Notes: generated from the sequence alone by a model not told the origin. Shown: positions 45,880 through 54,735, numbered from the stretch's first letter. The stretch: DNA of 64,000 nt from Bacillus methanolicus (GCF_008764295.1 NZ_VTQX01000016.1:31925-95924); one strand, 5' to 3'. Numbers and translations: made by a program.

Positions 45880-46347
45880 ATGTCCGATCATCCAATTCAA
45901 GGCTTAATGACTACTGCAATGGAAAACCTCAAAGAAATGATTGATGTAAACACCATTATTGGAGACCCTGTTGAAACTCCTGATGGAAGTGTAATTTTAA
46001 CAGTGTCGAAAGTTGGGTTCGGCTTTGCGGCTGGAGGTAGTGAGTTTATTCTAGATAGCAGTTCAAAAGATGACAGCCAGTCGAAGCATCCGTTTGGTGG
46101 AGGTAGTGGTGGTGGTGTTTCTATTACGCCAATTGCTTTCTTAATCGTCAATGCTAAAGAAGTTAAAATGGTGCATTTGGATGAAAGCACACATCTATAC
46201 GAGAAAATTCTTGATTTGGCTCCACAAGCTGTAGATAAAATACAGCAAATGTTCTCAAATAAAAATGATTCTGGTCAAAAATCTGGGCAAGATGGAGAAT
46301 ATCAAAATCCAGAGTATGGCGGACCGAAAAAAGACTTAGAGCTTTAA
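45880..46347 (+). CDS. ytfJ: Sporulation protein YtfJ (GerW family)
   Basis: A 155-residue spore protein. The family core is visible as MENLKEMIDVNTIIGDPVETPDG, VGFGFAAGGSEF, a Gly-rich loop GGGSGGGVSITPIAFLIV and KEVKMVHLDE. GerW proteins are made in the forespore and found in the spore, affecting germination in some species. The C-terminus is short, polar and variable. ATG follows GGAGGAAG. It is the second gene of the ytfI-ytfJ operon and precedes a terminator. Confidence 0.94.
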   Translation: MSDHPIQGLMTTAMENLKEMIDVNTIIGDPVETPDGSVILTVSKVGFGFAAGGSEFILDSSSKDDSQSKHPFGGGSGGGVSITPIAFLIVNAKEVKMVHLDESTHLYEKILDLAPQAVDKIQQMFSNKNDSGQKSGQDGEYQNPEYGGPKKDLEL

Positions 46348-46358
46348 AGATAACTTTT

Positions 46359-46394
46359 AAGTTAACTCCCTTTTCAGGGGGTTAACTTTTTCGT
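46359..46394 (+). terminator. Terminator after ytfJ
   Basis: 12-bp stem AAGTTAACTCCC / GGGGGTTAACTT (one G:T), 6-nt loop, T tract. Confidence 0.88.
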
Positions 46395-46518
46395 TTTCCG
46401 TGCTTAAATTGAATGTAAAACCAAGTTAAAAATTCTTTCAATAGTTAATATTTGCAAAATAGATTATGAATCGTTATGATTTACACTGTACATATGATGT
46501 TAAGGAGGATGAGCCCAT

Positions 46519-47019
46519 ATGGCAGCGGTCACTTTTAAAGGAAACCCAGTTACACTTGTTGGTACAGAAGTAAAGGTTGGCGACAAAGCACCGAATTTTA
46601 CTGTTTTAGCAAATGATTTATCTCCAGTTACACTTGAGGATGCAAAAGGTCATGTTCGATTAATCAGTGTAGTGCCTTCTATCGACACCGGAGTTTGCGA
46701 CGCTCAAACTCGCCGTTTCAACGAAGAGGCAGCAAAGCTTGACAATGTTAAAGTATTAACAGTAAGTGTAGATTTACCTTTCGCGCAAAAGCGCTGGTGC
46801 GCAGCAGCAGGAATTGATAACGTTCAAACTGTTTCTGACCATCGTGATCTTTCTTTTGGAGAGGCATACGGTGTAGTCATGCAGGAGCTAAGATTATTAG
46901 CACGTTCTGTTTTTGTTATTGATTCTAATGATATTGTTACTTATGTGGAATATGTAAGTGAAGGAACAGATCATCCAAACTATGAAGCAGCGATTGAAGC
47001 AGCAAAAGCAGCGAAGTAA
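46519..47019 (+). CDS. tpx: Thiol peroxidase Tpx
   Basis: A 166-residue atypical two-Cys peroxiredoxin that reduces hydrogen peroxide and alkyl peroxides using thioredoxin. The peroxidatic Cys is C60 in [15 protein letters not shown] and the resolving Cys is C94 in KRWCAAAG, the standard spacing. The start ATG is behind AAGGAGGATGAG. It is monocistronic with its own terminator, lying between ytfJ and ytxK as in B. subtilis, where it is named tpx or ytgI. Confidence 0.97.
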   Translation: MAAVTFKGNPVTLVGTEVKVGDKAPNFTVLANDLSPVTLEDAKGHVRLISVVPSIDTGVCDAQTRRFNEEAAKLDNVKVLTVSVDLPFAQKRWCAAAGIDNVQTVSDHRDLSFGEAYGVVMQELRLLARSVFVIDSNDIVTYVEYVSEGTDHPNYEAAIEAAKAAK

Positions 47020-47027
47020 TTTAGTGA

Positions 47028-47068
47028 CAAGACCTCGAGCTTTTTTACGAGGTCTTGCTTTCTTTTTC
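47028..47068 (+). terminator. Terminator after tpx
   Basis: 10-bp stem CAAGACCTCG / CGAGGTCTTG, T-rich tail. Confidence 0.88.
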
Positions 47069-47170
47069 TTCGGTTTTTAATGTCCCCTTCCCACAACTTT
47101 CCACAGCTCTTGTACAAGTAGTATAATCCCGGGTAGAATAGAGAAATAAGATGACGAGGAGGAATGCATC

Positions 47171-48154
47171 ATGAAAATCTCTCCCGTAGAGGATTTGTTT
47201 TCAGTCATTAACGATACGGCCGTGATTTTGCAGGAGGAATTATCGCTCACTTTTTTAGAAGCTTTAGCAGAGACGGGTGAGAATATTTTTCAGGAGGCCA
47301 TTTTACAAGAAGAAATCAGTGAACTAAGTAGAAAAAGATTAAAGAAAAGTTATGAGTCGCTCACATTAGCTCGATTTTCGGTTGAAGAAATACGGAAATC
47401 TTTTCAATTAGCGATTTTAAAAGGGATGAAGGAAAGTGTTCAGCCAAATCACCAAATGACGCCCGATGCGGTAGGAATGCTTGTCGGATATTTAGTTAAT
47501 AAGTTTGTAACAAAACCTTCTTATCGTTTATTCGATCCAGCGATTGGAACTGGAAATTTACTTACTACTGTCATTAATCAGCAAGAGGGAAAAGCGATTG
47601 AAAGTATAGGGATTGAAATTGATGACTTGCTAATTAAATTAGCGTATATTAACGCCAATTTGCAGCAACATCCAATTCAACTTTATAATCAAGACAGTCT
47701 CGAACCACTCTTTATTGAACTTGCTGATGCAGTCGTAAGTGATCTGCCGGTTGGATACTATCCAAATGATGTGCGCGCTGCTGATTTTCAATTGAAGTCA
47801 GAAAACGGACACTCCTATGCTCACCACCTTTTTATTGAGCAAAGCATCAAATATACGAAAGAAGGAGGCTATTTATTTTTCTTGTTCCCGAATGGCCTAT
47901 TTGAAAGTGAAGAAGCTCCGAAGCTACATGAATTTTTAAAGGAACATGCCTATATCCAAGCGATCTTACAGCTTCCTTTAACGATGTTTCGCCATGAAAA
48001 TGCAGCGAAAAGTGTATTAATTTTACAGAAAAAAGGAGAGCAAGCAAAAGCTCCTAAACAGGTGCTTTTAGTCAATCTTCCAAGTCTATCAAATGGACAC
48101 CAAGTTGAAAAAACTTTACAAAAAATCGACCAATGGATTAGGGAAAATAAATAA
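47171..48154 (+). CDS. ytxK: SAM-dependent methyltransferase YtxK
   Basis: A 327-residue class I methyltransferase related to N6-adenine DNA methylases of type I systems. The SAM-binding motif is LFDPAIGTGNLLTTV near residue 118, and the catalytic NPPY-like motif reads SDLPVGYYP near 193. An N-terminal helical part of about 85 residues precedes it. There is no specificity or restriction partner nearby, and the DPPY-type motif is altered, so DNA methylation is not assured. The order tpx, ytxK, ackA is conserved in Bacillus. ATG follows GAGGAGG. Confidence 0.92.
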   Translation: MKISPVEDLFSVINDTAVILQEELSLTFLEALAETGENIFQEAILQEEISELSRKRLKKSYESLTLARFSVEEIRKSFQLAILKGMKESVQPNHQMTPDAVGMLVGYLVNKFVTKPSYRLFDPAIGTGNLLTTVINQQEGKAIESIGIEIDDLLIKLAYINANLQQHPIQLYNQDSLEPLFIELADAVVSDLPVGYYPNDVRAADFQLKSENGHSYAHHLFIEQSIKYTKEGGYLFFLFPNGLFESEEAPKLHEFLKEHAYIQAILQLPLTMFRHENAAKSVLILQKKGEQAKAPKQVLLVNLPSLSNGHQVEKTLQKIDQWIRENK

Positions 48155-48160
48155 GTGCTT

Positions 48161-48199
48161 AAAAGGACCGCTGACAAAATGTTTTTCAGTGGTCTTTTT
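48161..48199 (+). terminator. Terminator after ytxK
   Basis: Stem AAAAGGACCGCTGA / TCAGTGGTCTTTT with one G:T pair and an 11-nt loop, T tract. Confidence 0.8.
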
Positions 48200-48316
48200 A
48201 GATCTGAACATTCTATCATTCGAACAATCAAGGAGGAAAACAGTGAAGTGATTCCAGATGGCTGGCTATAGGTTTGGCCAGTTGATGAGAGGAACCTGAG
48301 GAAGGAAAGTTAGTTA

Positions 48317-48520
48317 CTCCTGTATTGGACCTGAAGTATAGGAGAGCAGCGAGAAGAAAGTCTGAATAGGAGTCGCATTCCGGAAGCAAGGGAGAAGTAA
48401 GAAGCATGCCCAAATCAGAGTCGTATTAGACAGGAAGAGAAAGGTGAAGCCAGAAGACTGTCCGAATCAGAGTCATATTGAACCAGAAGCGCAGGGAGTG
48501 GACAATCCGAATTGACGAAT
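48317..48520. repeat. Degenerate purine-rich tandem repeat, about four units of ~50 bp
   Basis: Four imperfect copies share the order AGTCGTATT, GACC/CCGG, GAAG, a purine-rich stretch, then TCCGAATCAG. Units begin near 48317, 48371, 48419 and 48471. The region is noncoding on both strands and markedly purine-rich on the plus strand. It fills the interval between ytxK and ackA and ends about 100 nt before the ackA cre site. Confidence 0.65.
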
Positions 48521-48618
48521 ATTCGGACCGTTAAAGTGAGCGCTACCTAACCTATATTGTGAAATGTTCACAATGTTTGCAGATTAGTTTTTATAATCAG
48601 AATATATTTACTTTAACC

Positions 48619-48632
48619 TGAAAACGGTATCA
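48619..48632. promoter_or_regulatory. cre site upstream of ackA
   Basis: TGAAAACGGTATCA fits the cre consensus TGNAANCGNWWNCA at every fixed position. Its centre lies about 56 nt upstream of the likely transcription start, the placement used by CcpA to activate ackA in B. subtilis. Confidence 0.85.
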
Positions 48633-48646
48633 TTTTATTCTTGACC

Positions 48647-48675
48647 TTGAATTGTTCAAATGACAATGATTAAAT
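48647..48675 (+). promoter_or_regulatory. Likely ackA promoter
   Basis: TTGAAT at 48647-48652, 17 nt, TTAAAT at 48670-48675. A weak sigma-A match, which suits an activator-dependent promoter. Confidence 0.5.
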
Positions 48676-48759
48676 GGGGAATTGAGAGATAGAAATAAGC
48701 TTACTTGAACAAAATAAGTAAGAAATACATATTGACGTTAAGTTAAAGGAGCGGAAACG

Positions 48760-49947
48760 ATGGCAAAAGTAATCGCAATTAATGCAGGCAGTTCATCTTT
48801 AAAGTTTCAATTATTTGAAATGCCTTCAGAAGAAGTCATTACAAAAGGGTTAATTGAACGAATCGGGTTAAAGGATTCAATTTTCAATATAACAGTTAAT
48901 GGTGAAAAACAAACGGAAACAACGGATATTCCTGACCATAGTGTAGCTGTTAAAATGTTATTAAATAAATTGACTGAAACAGGCATCATTCAATCATTAG
49001 ACGAAATTGAAGGAATTGGTCATCGTGTTGTGCATGGTGGGGAAGAATTTGCAGACTCGGTTTTGATTACAGAAGAAGTACTACAAAAAATTGATAATCT
49101 TTCGGAATTAGCTCCTCTTCATAATCCAGCTAACGTTACAGGCATTCGAGCATTTAAAGAAGTGCTTCCGAATGTTCCAGCTGTAGCGGTTTTTGACACG
49201 GCATTTCATCAAACGATGCCAGAAAATTCGTTTCTTTACAGCCTTCCATATGAATACTATGAGAAATATGGTATCCGTAAATACGGTTTCCATGGTACTT
49301 CACATAAGTATGTTTCAGAACGGGCTGCAGAAATGTTAGGACGTCCGCTTGAACAATTACGTTTGCTTTCTTGTCATTTAGGTAATGGTGCGAGTATTGC
49401 AGCAATTGAAGGTGGAAAATCAATCGATACATCAATGGGATTCACTCCACTAGCAGGTGTGACAATGGGAACTCGTTCAGGTAATATTGACCCTGCCCTA
49501 ATCCCTTATATTATGGAAAAAACAGGTAAGACAGCGGAAGAAGTATTGGATGTTCTAAATAAGAAAAGTGGTATGCTAGCTGTTTCTGGCTTCTCTAGTG
49601 ATTTACGTGATATTGAACTAGAAGCTGAGAAAGGAAATGAGCGTGCTGAGTTAGCACTAAAGGTTTTTGCTGACCGTATTCATAAATACATTGGTTCTTA
49701 TGCAGCTAAAATGTATGGAGTAGATGCGATTATCTTTACTGCAGGAATCGGTGAAAATAGTGCAGCTATTCGTGAAAGAGTATTACAAGGTCTAGAATTC
49801 ATGGGTGTATACTTCGATCCAGCTTTAAACAAAGTGCGTGGCGAGGAAGCTTTTATCAGTTACCCACACTCTCCTGTAAAAGTCATGATCATCCCAACAA
49901 ATGAAGAAGTCATGATTGCAAGAGACGTTGTAAGATTGACTCATTAA
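48760..49947 (+). CDS. ackA: Acetate kinase
   Basis: A 395-residue enzyme converting acetyl phosphate and ADP to acetate and ATP in overflow metabolism. ASKHA-fold motifs are present: [14 protein letters not shown] at residues 7-20, [13 protein letters not shown] near 180, [11 protein letters not shown] near 208, [16 protein letters not shown] near 228 and FTAGIGENS near 325. The length is normal. ATG follows AAAGGAG. With CcpA and AcsA in the same window it represents the acetate-producing side; a strong cre lies upstream. Confidence 0.98.
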   Translation: MAKVIAINAGSSSLKFQLFEMPSEEVITKGLIERIGLKDSIFNITVNGEKQTETTDIPDHSVAVKMLLNKLTETGIIQSLDEIEGIGHRVVHGGEEFADSVLITEEVLQKIDNLSELAPLHNPANVTGIRAFKEVLPNVPAVAVFDTAFHQTMPENSFLYSLPYEYYEKYGIRKYGFHGTSHKYVSERAAEMLGRPLEQLRLLSCHLGNGASIAAIEGGKSIDTSMGFTPLAGVTMGTRSGNIDPALIPYIMEKTGKTAEEVLDVLNKKSGMLAVSGFSSDLRDIELEAEKGNERAELALKVFADRIHKYIGSYAAKMYGVDAIIFTAGIGENSAAIRERVLQGLEFMGVYFDPALNKVRGEEAFISYPHSPVKVMIIPTNEEVMIARDVVRLTH

Positions 49948-49960
49948 ATAAACAAATGAG

Positions 49961-50000
49961 AAAAGCAACTTTTTCCTATTGTGAAAAGTTGCTTTTTATT
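49961..50000. terminator. Bidirectional terminator overlapping the end of modC
   Basis: 14-bp-class stem AAAAGCAACTTTTTC / GAAAAGTTGCTTTT with T tract on the plus strand. Its arms include the last codons and stop of modC on the minus strand. Confidence 0.82.
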
Positions 50001-50617
50001 TCTTCTGAAATTTGCCCCTTATTAATTTTATAGATGCGGTCAGCCATTTTTTGGGCTTCTTGATAATCATGGGTGACCATGATCACAGGAATATTCCAAG
50101 TTTGGTGGAGTCGTAAAAGCTCATCCTGGCATTCTTGACGAATATGTTGATCCAAGGCGGAAAAAGGCTCATCCAATAAAAGTAGTTGGGGTTTCGTAGC
50201 CAAAGCTCGTGCAAGGGCGACTCTTTGTTTCTCTCCACCGGAAATCTGTCTTGGATATTTTTCCATGAGGTGTCCAATTTCTAATACTTCTACTAATTGA
50301 TGGACGAATTCTTGCTCTCTCGCACCATAATAAATATTCTTTTTTACTGTCATATGTGGAAACAAGGCATAATCCTGAAACAAGTATCCGATATTTCTTT
50401 TTTGAATCGGGACATTCTCTTTTTTGTTTTTAAAAAGCGGTATATTGTTTAAAGTGATGGTTCCGCTGTCAGGAGTCGCAAGCCCTGAAATACAATTTAA
50501 AATGGTTGTTTTTCCAGAGCCAGATGGGCCGAACAAAATGACGATTTCATTTTCTGCTTTCAATTGCACATCAAGTTCAAAAGAAGATAATTTTTTTCTG
50601 ATTTCTAAAAAAAGCAT
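49976..50617 (-). CDS. modC: Molybdate-type ABC transporter ATP-binding protein
   Basis: A 213-residue ABC ATPase: Walker A GPSGSGKTT near residue 34, Q-loop FQDYALFPH, signature SGGEKQRVALARALA and Walker B LLLLDEPFSALD. It lacks the C-terminal MOP/TOBE domain of longer ModC proteins (about 350 aa), so it is the short form. Molybdate specificity comes from the operon with modA and modB. The third codon ATG (50617) is 8 nt from AAGAGG, while the first ATG overlaps the modB stop with poor spacing. Its 3' end lies inside a terminator shared with ackA. Confidence 0.85.
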   Translation of the reverse strand: MLFLEIRKKLSSFELDVQLKAENEIVILFGPSGSGKTTILNCISGLATPDSGTITLNNIPLFKNKKENVPIQKRNIGYLFQDYALFPHMTVKKNIYYGAREQEFVHQLVEVLEIGHLMEKYPRQISGGEKQRVALARALATKPQLLLLDEPFSALDQHIRQECQDELLRLHQTWNIPVIMVTHDYQEAQKMADRIYKINKGQISEEIKSNFSQ

Positions 50618-50622
50618 ATTCA

Positions 50623-51309
50623 TTACCTCTTGTTATTTATTTCTGAAAATCGTAATATGTTTCGTTTTGTCCACCAATTTAGCCACATAATCGAGCTAAA
50701 ACCGAGGAGAACGATAATGATAACCCAAAAAGTAGCAGCTTCCATATTGCCTGATTCCACAGCAAAATAAATCGCTAGTGGGATCGTTTCTGTTTTATTT
50801 GGAATATATCCAGCTATCATTAACGTTGCCCCAAACTCACCTAGTGCTCTGGCAAATGTTAACACGGTTCCTGCTAAGAGACCAGGGAATGCAAGAGGAA
50901 ATGAAATCGTCCAAAAAACTTTCCATTTTGAGGCTCCCATGGTTAAGGCAGCATTTTCAATATTGAGATCAAAGTTTTGAAAAGCAGCCGAAGCGCTTTG
51001 ATACATTAACGGAAAGGAAACAACAACGGATGCGATTACGGCCCCAATCCATGTGAAAACGATTTGAAAGTTAAACCACTCGAGCAATAGACTGCCAATT
51101 ATGCCGTTTTTGCCGAATAAATACAGCAAACCGAACCCGACGACAGTCGGGGGCAATACCATCGGTAGGAGGATAATCGATTCCACCACATTCTTTCCTG
51201 GAAACGAATTTCGGGCAATGATTCTTGCCAAAAAAATACCGATGATGAAGACGATGATGGTCGCGATGCTGGCAATCTTTAAAGATAATAATAAGGGTGT
51301 ATAGTTCAT
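50623..51309 (-). CDS. modB: Molybdate ABC transporter permease
   Basis: A 228-residue inner-membrane permease with five to six helices. The EAA loop is clear as NAALTMGASKWKVFWTISFPLAFPGLLAG near residues 140-168, and LPMVLPPTVVGFGLL near 60 is typical of ModB. ATG at 51309 is 9 nt from AAAGGA; an ATG three codons upstream abuts that site. The stop overlaps the start region of modC. Order modA-modB-modC on the minus strand with B. subtilis YvgLM as the nearest type. Confidence 0.92.
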   Translation of the reverse strand: MNYTPLLLSLKIASIATIIVFIIGIFLARIIARNSFPGKNVVESIILLPMVLPPTVVGFGLLYLFGKNGIIGSLLLEWFNFQIVFTWIGAVIASVVVSFPLMYQSASAAFQNFDLNIENAALTMGASKWKVFWTISFPLAFPGLLAGTVLTFARALGEFGATLMIAGYIPNKTETIPLAIYFAVESGNMEAATFWVIIIVLLGFSSIMWLNWWTKRNILRFSEINNKR

Positions 51310-51388
51310 TTCATGCATTCCTTTTATTTTTTATACATAAAACCATGTTGTTGAGAAACGATACTGGCATTTTACGTTGTAAAAATAC

Positions 51389-52195
51389 CTATTTGATAAA
51401 TCCAAATTGATTGAGGATGTTTTGTGCTTCTTCTGTTTGTAAAAATTCAATAAATAGTTTTGCACTGTCGGCATTTTTGCTGTCTGCTGTTACAGCTGCT
51501 GGATAAATGACAGGCGTATGCCAATCTGAAGAAGCTTCAGCAATGATTTTAACTTGATCAGAAATGGAGGCATCACTTGAGTAAACAATGCCTAGTTCGG
51601 TATTGCCGGACTCCACATAAGTTAGCACTTGGCGAACATCCTTGGCAAGAATGAGATGTTTTTCTAGATCCTCCCATTTATTTAGTTTAGTCAGCACTTC
51701 TTTGGCGTATGTACCTGCAGGCACGCTTTCAGGGTTTCCGATGGCCAGATCCCCAATTTCTGCGGGAATCAAATCTTCAAAGGAAGAAATCGTCAAGTTA
51801 TGATCTTTTTGACTAATTAGCACAAGTTTGTTCCCAGTAAAATCGACTCTTGTTTCTGGGAGAATGAGGCTTTCTTTTTCCAGTGTATCCATCCACTTTT
51901 GATCAGCTGAAAGAAAGGCATCAGCAGGAGCTCCTTGTTGAATTTGCTGTGCAAGAGTTCCGGAACTACCATAATTGAAAGAGACATCGATGTTTGAATA
52001 CTCATCTTCAAAAGCTTTTTCTATTTCTGTCATGGCATCTGTTAAGCTTGCTGCAGTTGAAATTAATAATTCAGTATTATCTTGCTGATTCGTATTTTCT
52101 GTTGGTGTGTCATCACTTGCTTCTTGATTATTACATCCCACACCAACGATAAGAATTAGTATAAAAATCATACCAATCTTCCATTTGTTTTTCAT
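51389..52195 (-). CDS. modA: Molybdate-binding lipoprotein
   Basis: A 268-residue extracellular solute-binding protein. The lipoprotein signal MKNKWKIGMIFILILIVGVGC ends at a lipobox VGVGC (Cys21). The body has the ModA family blocks LLISTAASLTDAMTEIEKAFE, FNYGSSGTLAQQIQQGAPADAFLSAD near residue 80, LAIGNPESVPAGTYAKEVL and the C-terminal FLQTEEAQNILNQFGF. It binds molybdate or tungstate and feeds ModBC. ATG follows GGGAGGA. It is divergent from the yvgK-like regulator. Confidence 0.95.
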   Translation of the reverse strand: MKNKWKIGMIFILILIVGVGCNNQEASDDTPTENTNQQDNTELLISTAASLTDAMTEIEKAFEDEYSNIDVSFNYGSSGTLAQQIQQGAPADAFLSADQKWMDTLEKESLILPETRVDFTGNKLVLISQKDHNLTISSFEDLIPAEIGDLAIGNPESVPAGTYAKEVLTKLNKWEDLEKHLILAKDVRQVLTYVESGNTELGIVYSSDASISDQVKIIAEASSDWHTPVIYPAAVTADSKNADSAKLFIEFLQTEEAQNILNQFGFIK

Positions 52196-52226
52196 CTAAA
52201 AATCCTCCCTGGTAAGTTAAGTTAGC

Positions 52227-52313
52227 GATATCTAAATAGATTTAAATTGTGAGAAAGTCTATTTGGAACGCCGTTAAATATATCTAAATATAAATAGTTA
52301 TAATTAGATATAT
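52227..52313. promoter_or_regulatory. Repeated ATATCTAA sites between modA and the regulator
   Basis: Inverted arms ATATATCTAA (52278-52287) and TTAGATATAT (52304-52313) are separated by 16 nt; a third direct copy GATATCTAA lies at 52227-52235. The repeats stand in the 190-nt divergent interval and are candidate binding sites for the adjacent excisionase-type regulator. Confidence 0.5.
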
Positions 52314-52386
52314 TAAGTATAATTCTGAAAGTTGCTTCCGTAAATGATAAAATAAGAACAAAAGATGAATTCTCGGAGGAAATGTC

Positions 52387-53319
52387 ATGCCATTAGAAGA
52401 ATCTTATACAACGGAACAAATAGCGCAAATATTAAAAGTCTCTAAACTAACGGTCTATGATTTGATTAAGAAGGGAAAACTTCCTGCCTACAGAGTGGGT
52501 AGACAAATGCGAGTGGATGCATCAGATTTAGAGAAGTATAAGAATAAAGCGAAGGGAATTCCTTTACCTGAGCAAACTTCTGGAGCAGAGACAAATGCTA
52601 GTCTTAGTCAATCTTCCGTTCGCTCTATTATTATTAGCGGTCAAGACAATAGCTTGGATTTGTTGACGAAATACATTGAGAGGGAATCCGCACAGTTTCG
52701 TCCGCTCCGATCCTATGTGGGGAGTTTGGAAAGTTTAATTTCTATGTATAAAGGTGAAGCAGATATTGTAAGCACCCATTTGTTTGACGGTGATACTGGC
52801 GAGTACAATATCCCTTATATTAGGAGAATTCTTGTAAGTAATTCTTTTATTGTCGTTAATTTGATTTGCCGTAATGCTGGGTTTTACGTTGCAAAGGGCA
52901 ATCCAAAAAACATAAGAGATTTTCATGATTTACTTCGAAGTGATGTGAGGATCATTAATAGGGAAAAAGGTTCTGGTGCGAGGATTTTACTTGATGAGAA
53001 ATTAAGAGGTGCCGGAATAAGTAGGGAGCAGATTCGAGGTTATGGAGACGAAGAAACGAGCCATCTAGGGGTTGCTGGTGTTGTTTCGAAGCAGCATGCA
53101 GATGTTGGAGTAGGAATTGAAAAGGTAGCCCATTTTGTTGGACTTGATTTCGTACCGCTCACTAAAGAGAGATATGATCTCGTGATGCTGAAAACTGAAG
53201 CTAATCATCCATTAATTTCGTCGATATTAAAAATTCTGCAGTCTTCTAATTTGAAGGAGGAACTGCAATCGATTGGTTATGATGTGTCGTGTACAGGGAA
53301 AATTATCTATGAACAGTAG
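52387..53319 (+). CDS. yvgK: YvgK-like regulator, HTH plus molybdate-binding-like domain
   Basis: A 310-residue protein. Residues 7-52 form an excisionase/MerR-like HTH (TTEQIAQILKVSKLTVYDLIKK...YRVGRQMRV), and residues about 75-300 a periplasmic-binding-like type 2 domain (EADIVSTHLFDGDTGEYN, VRIINREKGSGARILLDEKL, GVAGVVSKQHADVGVGIE). This architecture is that of YvgK-type one-component regulators encoded beside molybdate transporters. It probably senses molybdate and controls modABC. ATG follows CGGAGGAA. The same protein type sits beside yvgLM in B. subtilis. Confidence 0.85.
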   Translation: MPLEESYTTEQIAQILKVSKLTVYDLIKKGKLPAYRVGRQMRVDASDLEKYKNKAKGIPLPEQTSGAETNASLSQSSVRSIIISGQDNSLDLLTKYIERESAQFRPLRSYVGSLESLISMYKGEADIVSTHLFDGDTGEYNIPYIRRILVSNSFIVVNLICRNAGFYVAKGNPKNIRDFHDLLRSDVRIINREKGSGARILLDEKLRGAGISREQIRGYGDEETSHLGVAGVVSKQHADVGVGIEKVAHFVGLDFVPLTKERYDLVMLKTEANHPLISSILKILQSSNLKEELQSIGYDVSCTGKIIYEQ

Positions 53320-53389
53320 GAGGGTTCGTTTAGTGTGATGTTATGGCTATGCTATACTAAACTGGAAGCTGATCCAAGGAGGTCAATAA

Positions 53390-54226
53390 ATGTTATCAGA
53401 TAGAGAACAAACGCTTTTAAACAGTATTAAAGACTGGGAACAGAGTTTGTATCAATATGAAACAAATGATTTCGTCTTAGCCTATGAAAAATATGTTGAG
53501 CGGGCGTTTGCACTCCTTCCTGAGCAAACGCAGCAGGAATTCTTTTCTGTTGTCGATACATGGCTTTTTCATTTACATGCCCTCATCCAAGGTAGTCAAA
53601 TCCAGCACGATGCGAAGGAAAGAATTTTATCTGCAGGGCGCGTATTCAATGAAAATATTCAGCAGCTTGAGGATTTGAGGCAGTTAACCATCGCTCAATT
53701 GCAATACATAGCGCAGCAGCAAATTGCGCGTCACCGATTATATTCGTTTGCACAAGGGGGATTATCAGGAACTGGAGGACCTATTCTTCTTGGTACAGAT
53801 ATTCCCGCGATAGCGGTCATTAATATTCGTTCTGTCCAGTTAATTGCAATGACTTATGGTTATGAGGTAAACCGTCCGTTTGAAATGATGACATCGTTAA
53901 AAGTCTTTCATGCAGCTACTCTCCCAGCAAGATTGCAAGGACAGGGGTGGGATAAATTGATGAATGAACTTCAATCGACAAACGAGTATTATTTTTATGA
54001 AGGCGAAGAGGATTTAACTGATTTTGCATGGCTTGAGCAGCCGTTAAGGCAAATCCTTAAAGCCGTAACGATTCTTCTGTTTAAAAATAAAAAAGTTCAG
54101 GGAATTCCTATTATTAGTATGGCGATTGGTGCAGGTACGAACTATCAGTTAACAAGAAAAGTCACTGATTTTACACATAAATATTATCAAATGCGGTTTC
54201 TAATGGAGAAGGAGAAAAACAGATGA
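53390..54226 (+). CDS. EcsC family protein
   Basis: A 278-residue protein of the EcsC family. The family core is GGLSGTGGPILLGTDIPAIAVINIRSVQLIAMTYGYEV near residues 122-160, a hydrophobic possible membrane-associated region, and a second at LKAVTILLFKNKKVQGIPIISMAIGAGTNYQL near 225-255. The function of EcsC-type proteins is not defined; the founding member is encoded with an ABC transporter that affects secretion. ATG follows AAGGAGG. The stop overlaps the moaB start by four bases (ATGA), so the two are coupled. Confidence 0.85.
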   Translation: MLSDREQTLLNSIKDWEQSLYQYETNDFVLAYEKYVERAFALLPEQTQQEFFSVVDTWLFHLHALIQGSQIQHDAKERILSAGRVFNENIQQLEDLRQLTIAQLQYIAQQQIARHRLYSFAQGGLSGTGGPILLGTDIPAIAVINIRSVQLIAMTYGYEVNRPFEMMTSLKVFHAATLPARLQGQGWDKLMNELQSTNEYYFYEGEEDLTDFAWLEQPLRQILKAVTILLFKNKKVQGIPIISMAIGAGTNYQLTRKVTDFTHKYYQMRFLMEKEKNR

Positions 54227-54735
54227 GTACGATTGAACATAAAAAAGAAGCACCGGACAAAGTTAGATGTAAAGTTATAACGGTTAGTGATACGCGGACA
54301 AAGGAGACCGATAAGAGCGGGCAAACGATGATTCAATTACTGGAGGCGGCAGGTCATATAATTGTTGATTATACGATTGTGAAAGATGAGAGGGAGCCCA
54401 TTCGCGATGCTGTTCTTCAGGGCTGTGAGACAGCAAATATTGATGTGATTTTAACAAATGGTGGGACGGGAATTGCGAAAAGAGATGTGACAATCGAAAC
54501 GGTTCAAGAATTGTTTACAAAAGAAATCAGTGGCTTTGGTGAACTTTTTAGAATGTTGAGCTATCAAGAGGATATTGGTTCTGCAGCGATTCTATCCCGT
54601 GCTATTGCTGGTGTAGTTCAGAACAAGGCTGTCTTTTCTACACCAGGATCTACCGGAGCTGTTAAACTGGCGATGAACCGTTTAATTCTTCCTGAGATTG
54701 GTCATGTTGTCCGAGAACTTCATAAAGATCTTTAA
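54223..54735 (+). CDS. moaB: Molybdenum cofactor biosynthesis protein MoaB
   Basis: A 170-residue MogA/MoaB-fold protein that adenylylates molybdopterin before metal insertion. The motifs are VITVSDTRTKETDKSG near residue 20, DVILTNGGTGIAKRDVT near 75 with the GGTG loop, and a Pro/Gly-rich FSTPGSTGAV near 145. Overlaps the upstream EcsC-family gene. Proximity to modABC and yvgK makes a molybdenum-uptake and cofactor neighbourhood. Confidence 0.95.
   Translation: MSTIEHKKEAPDKVRCKVITVSDTRTKETDKSGQTMIQLLEAAGHIIVDYTIVKDEREPIRDAVLQGCETANIDVILTNGGTGIAKRDVTIETVQELFTKEISGFGELFRMLSYQEDIGSAAILSRAIAGVVQNKAVFSTPGSTGAVKLAMNRLILPEIGHVVRELHKDL

Noticed and set aside
47171..48154. YtxK as part of a restriction-modification or defence system
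   Set aside because: No restriction, specificity or defence genes are adjacent and the gene is a conserved Bacillus housekeeping neighbour of ackA.
48317..48520. CRISPR array
   Set aside because: Units are degenerate along their whole length, with no constant repeat and no distinct spacers; no cas genes are present.
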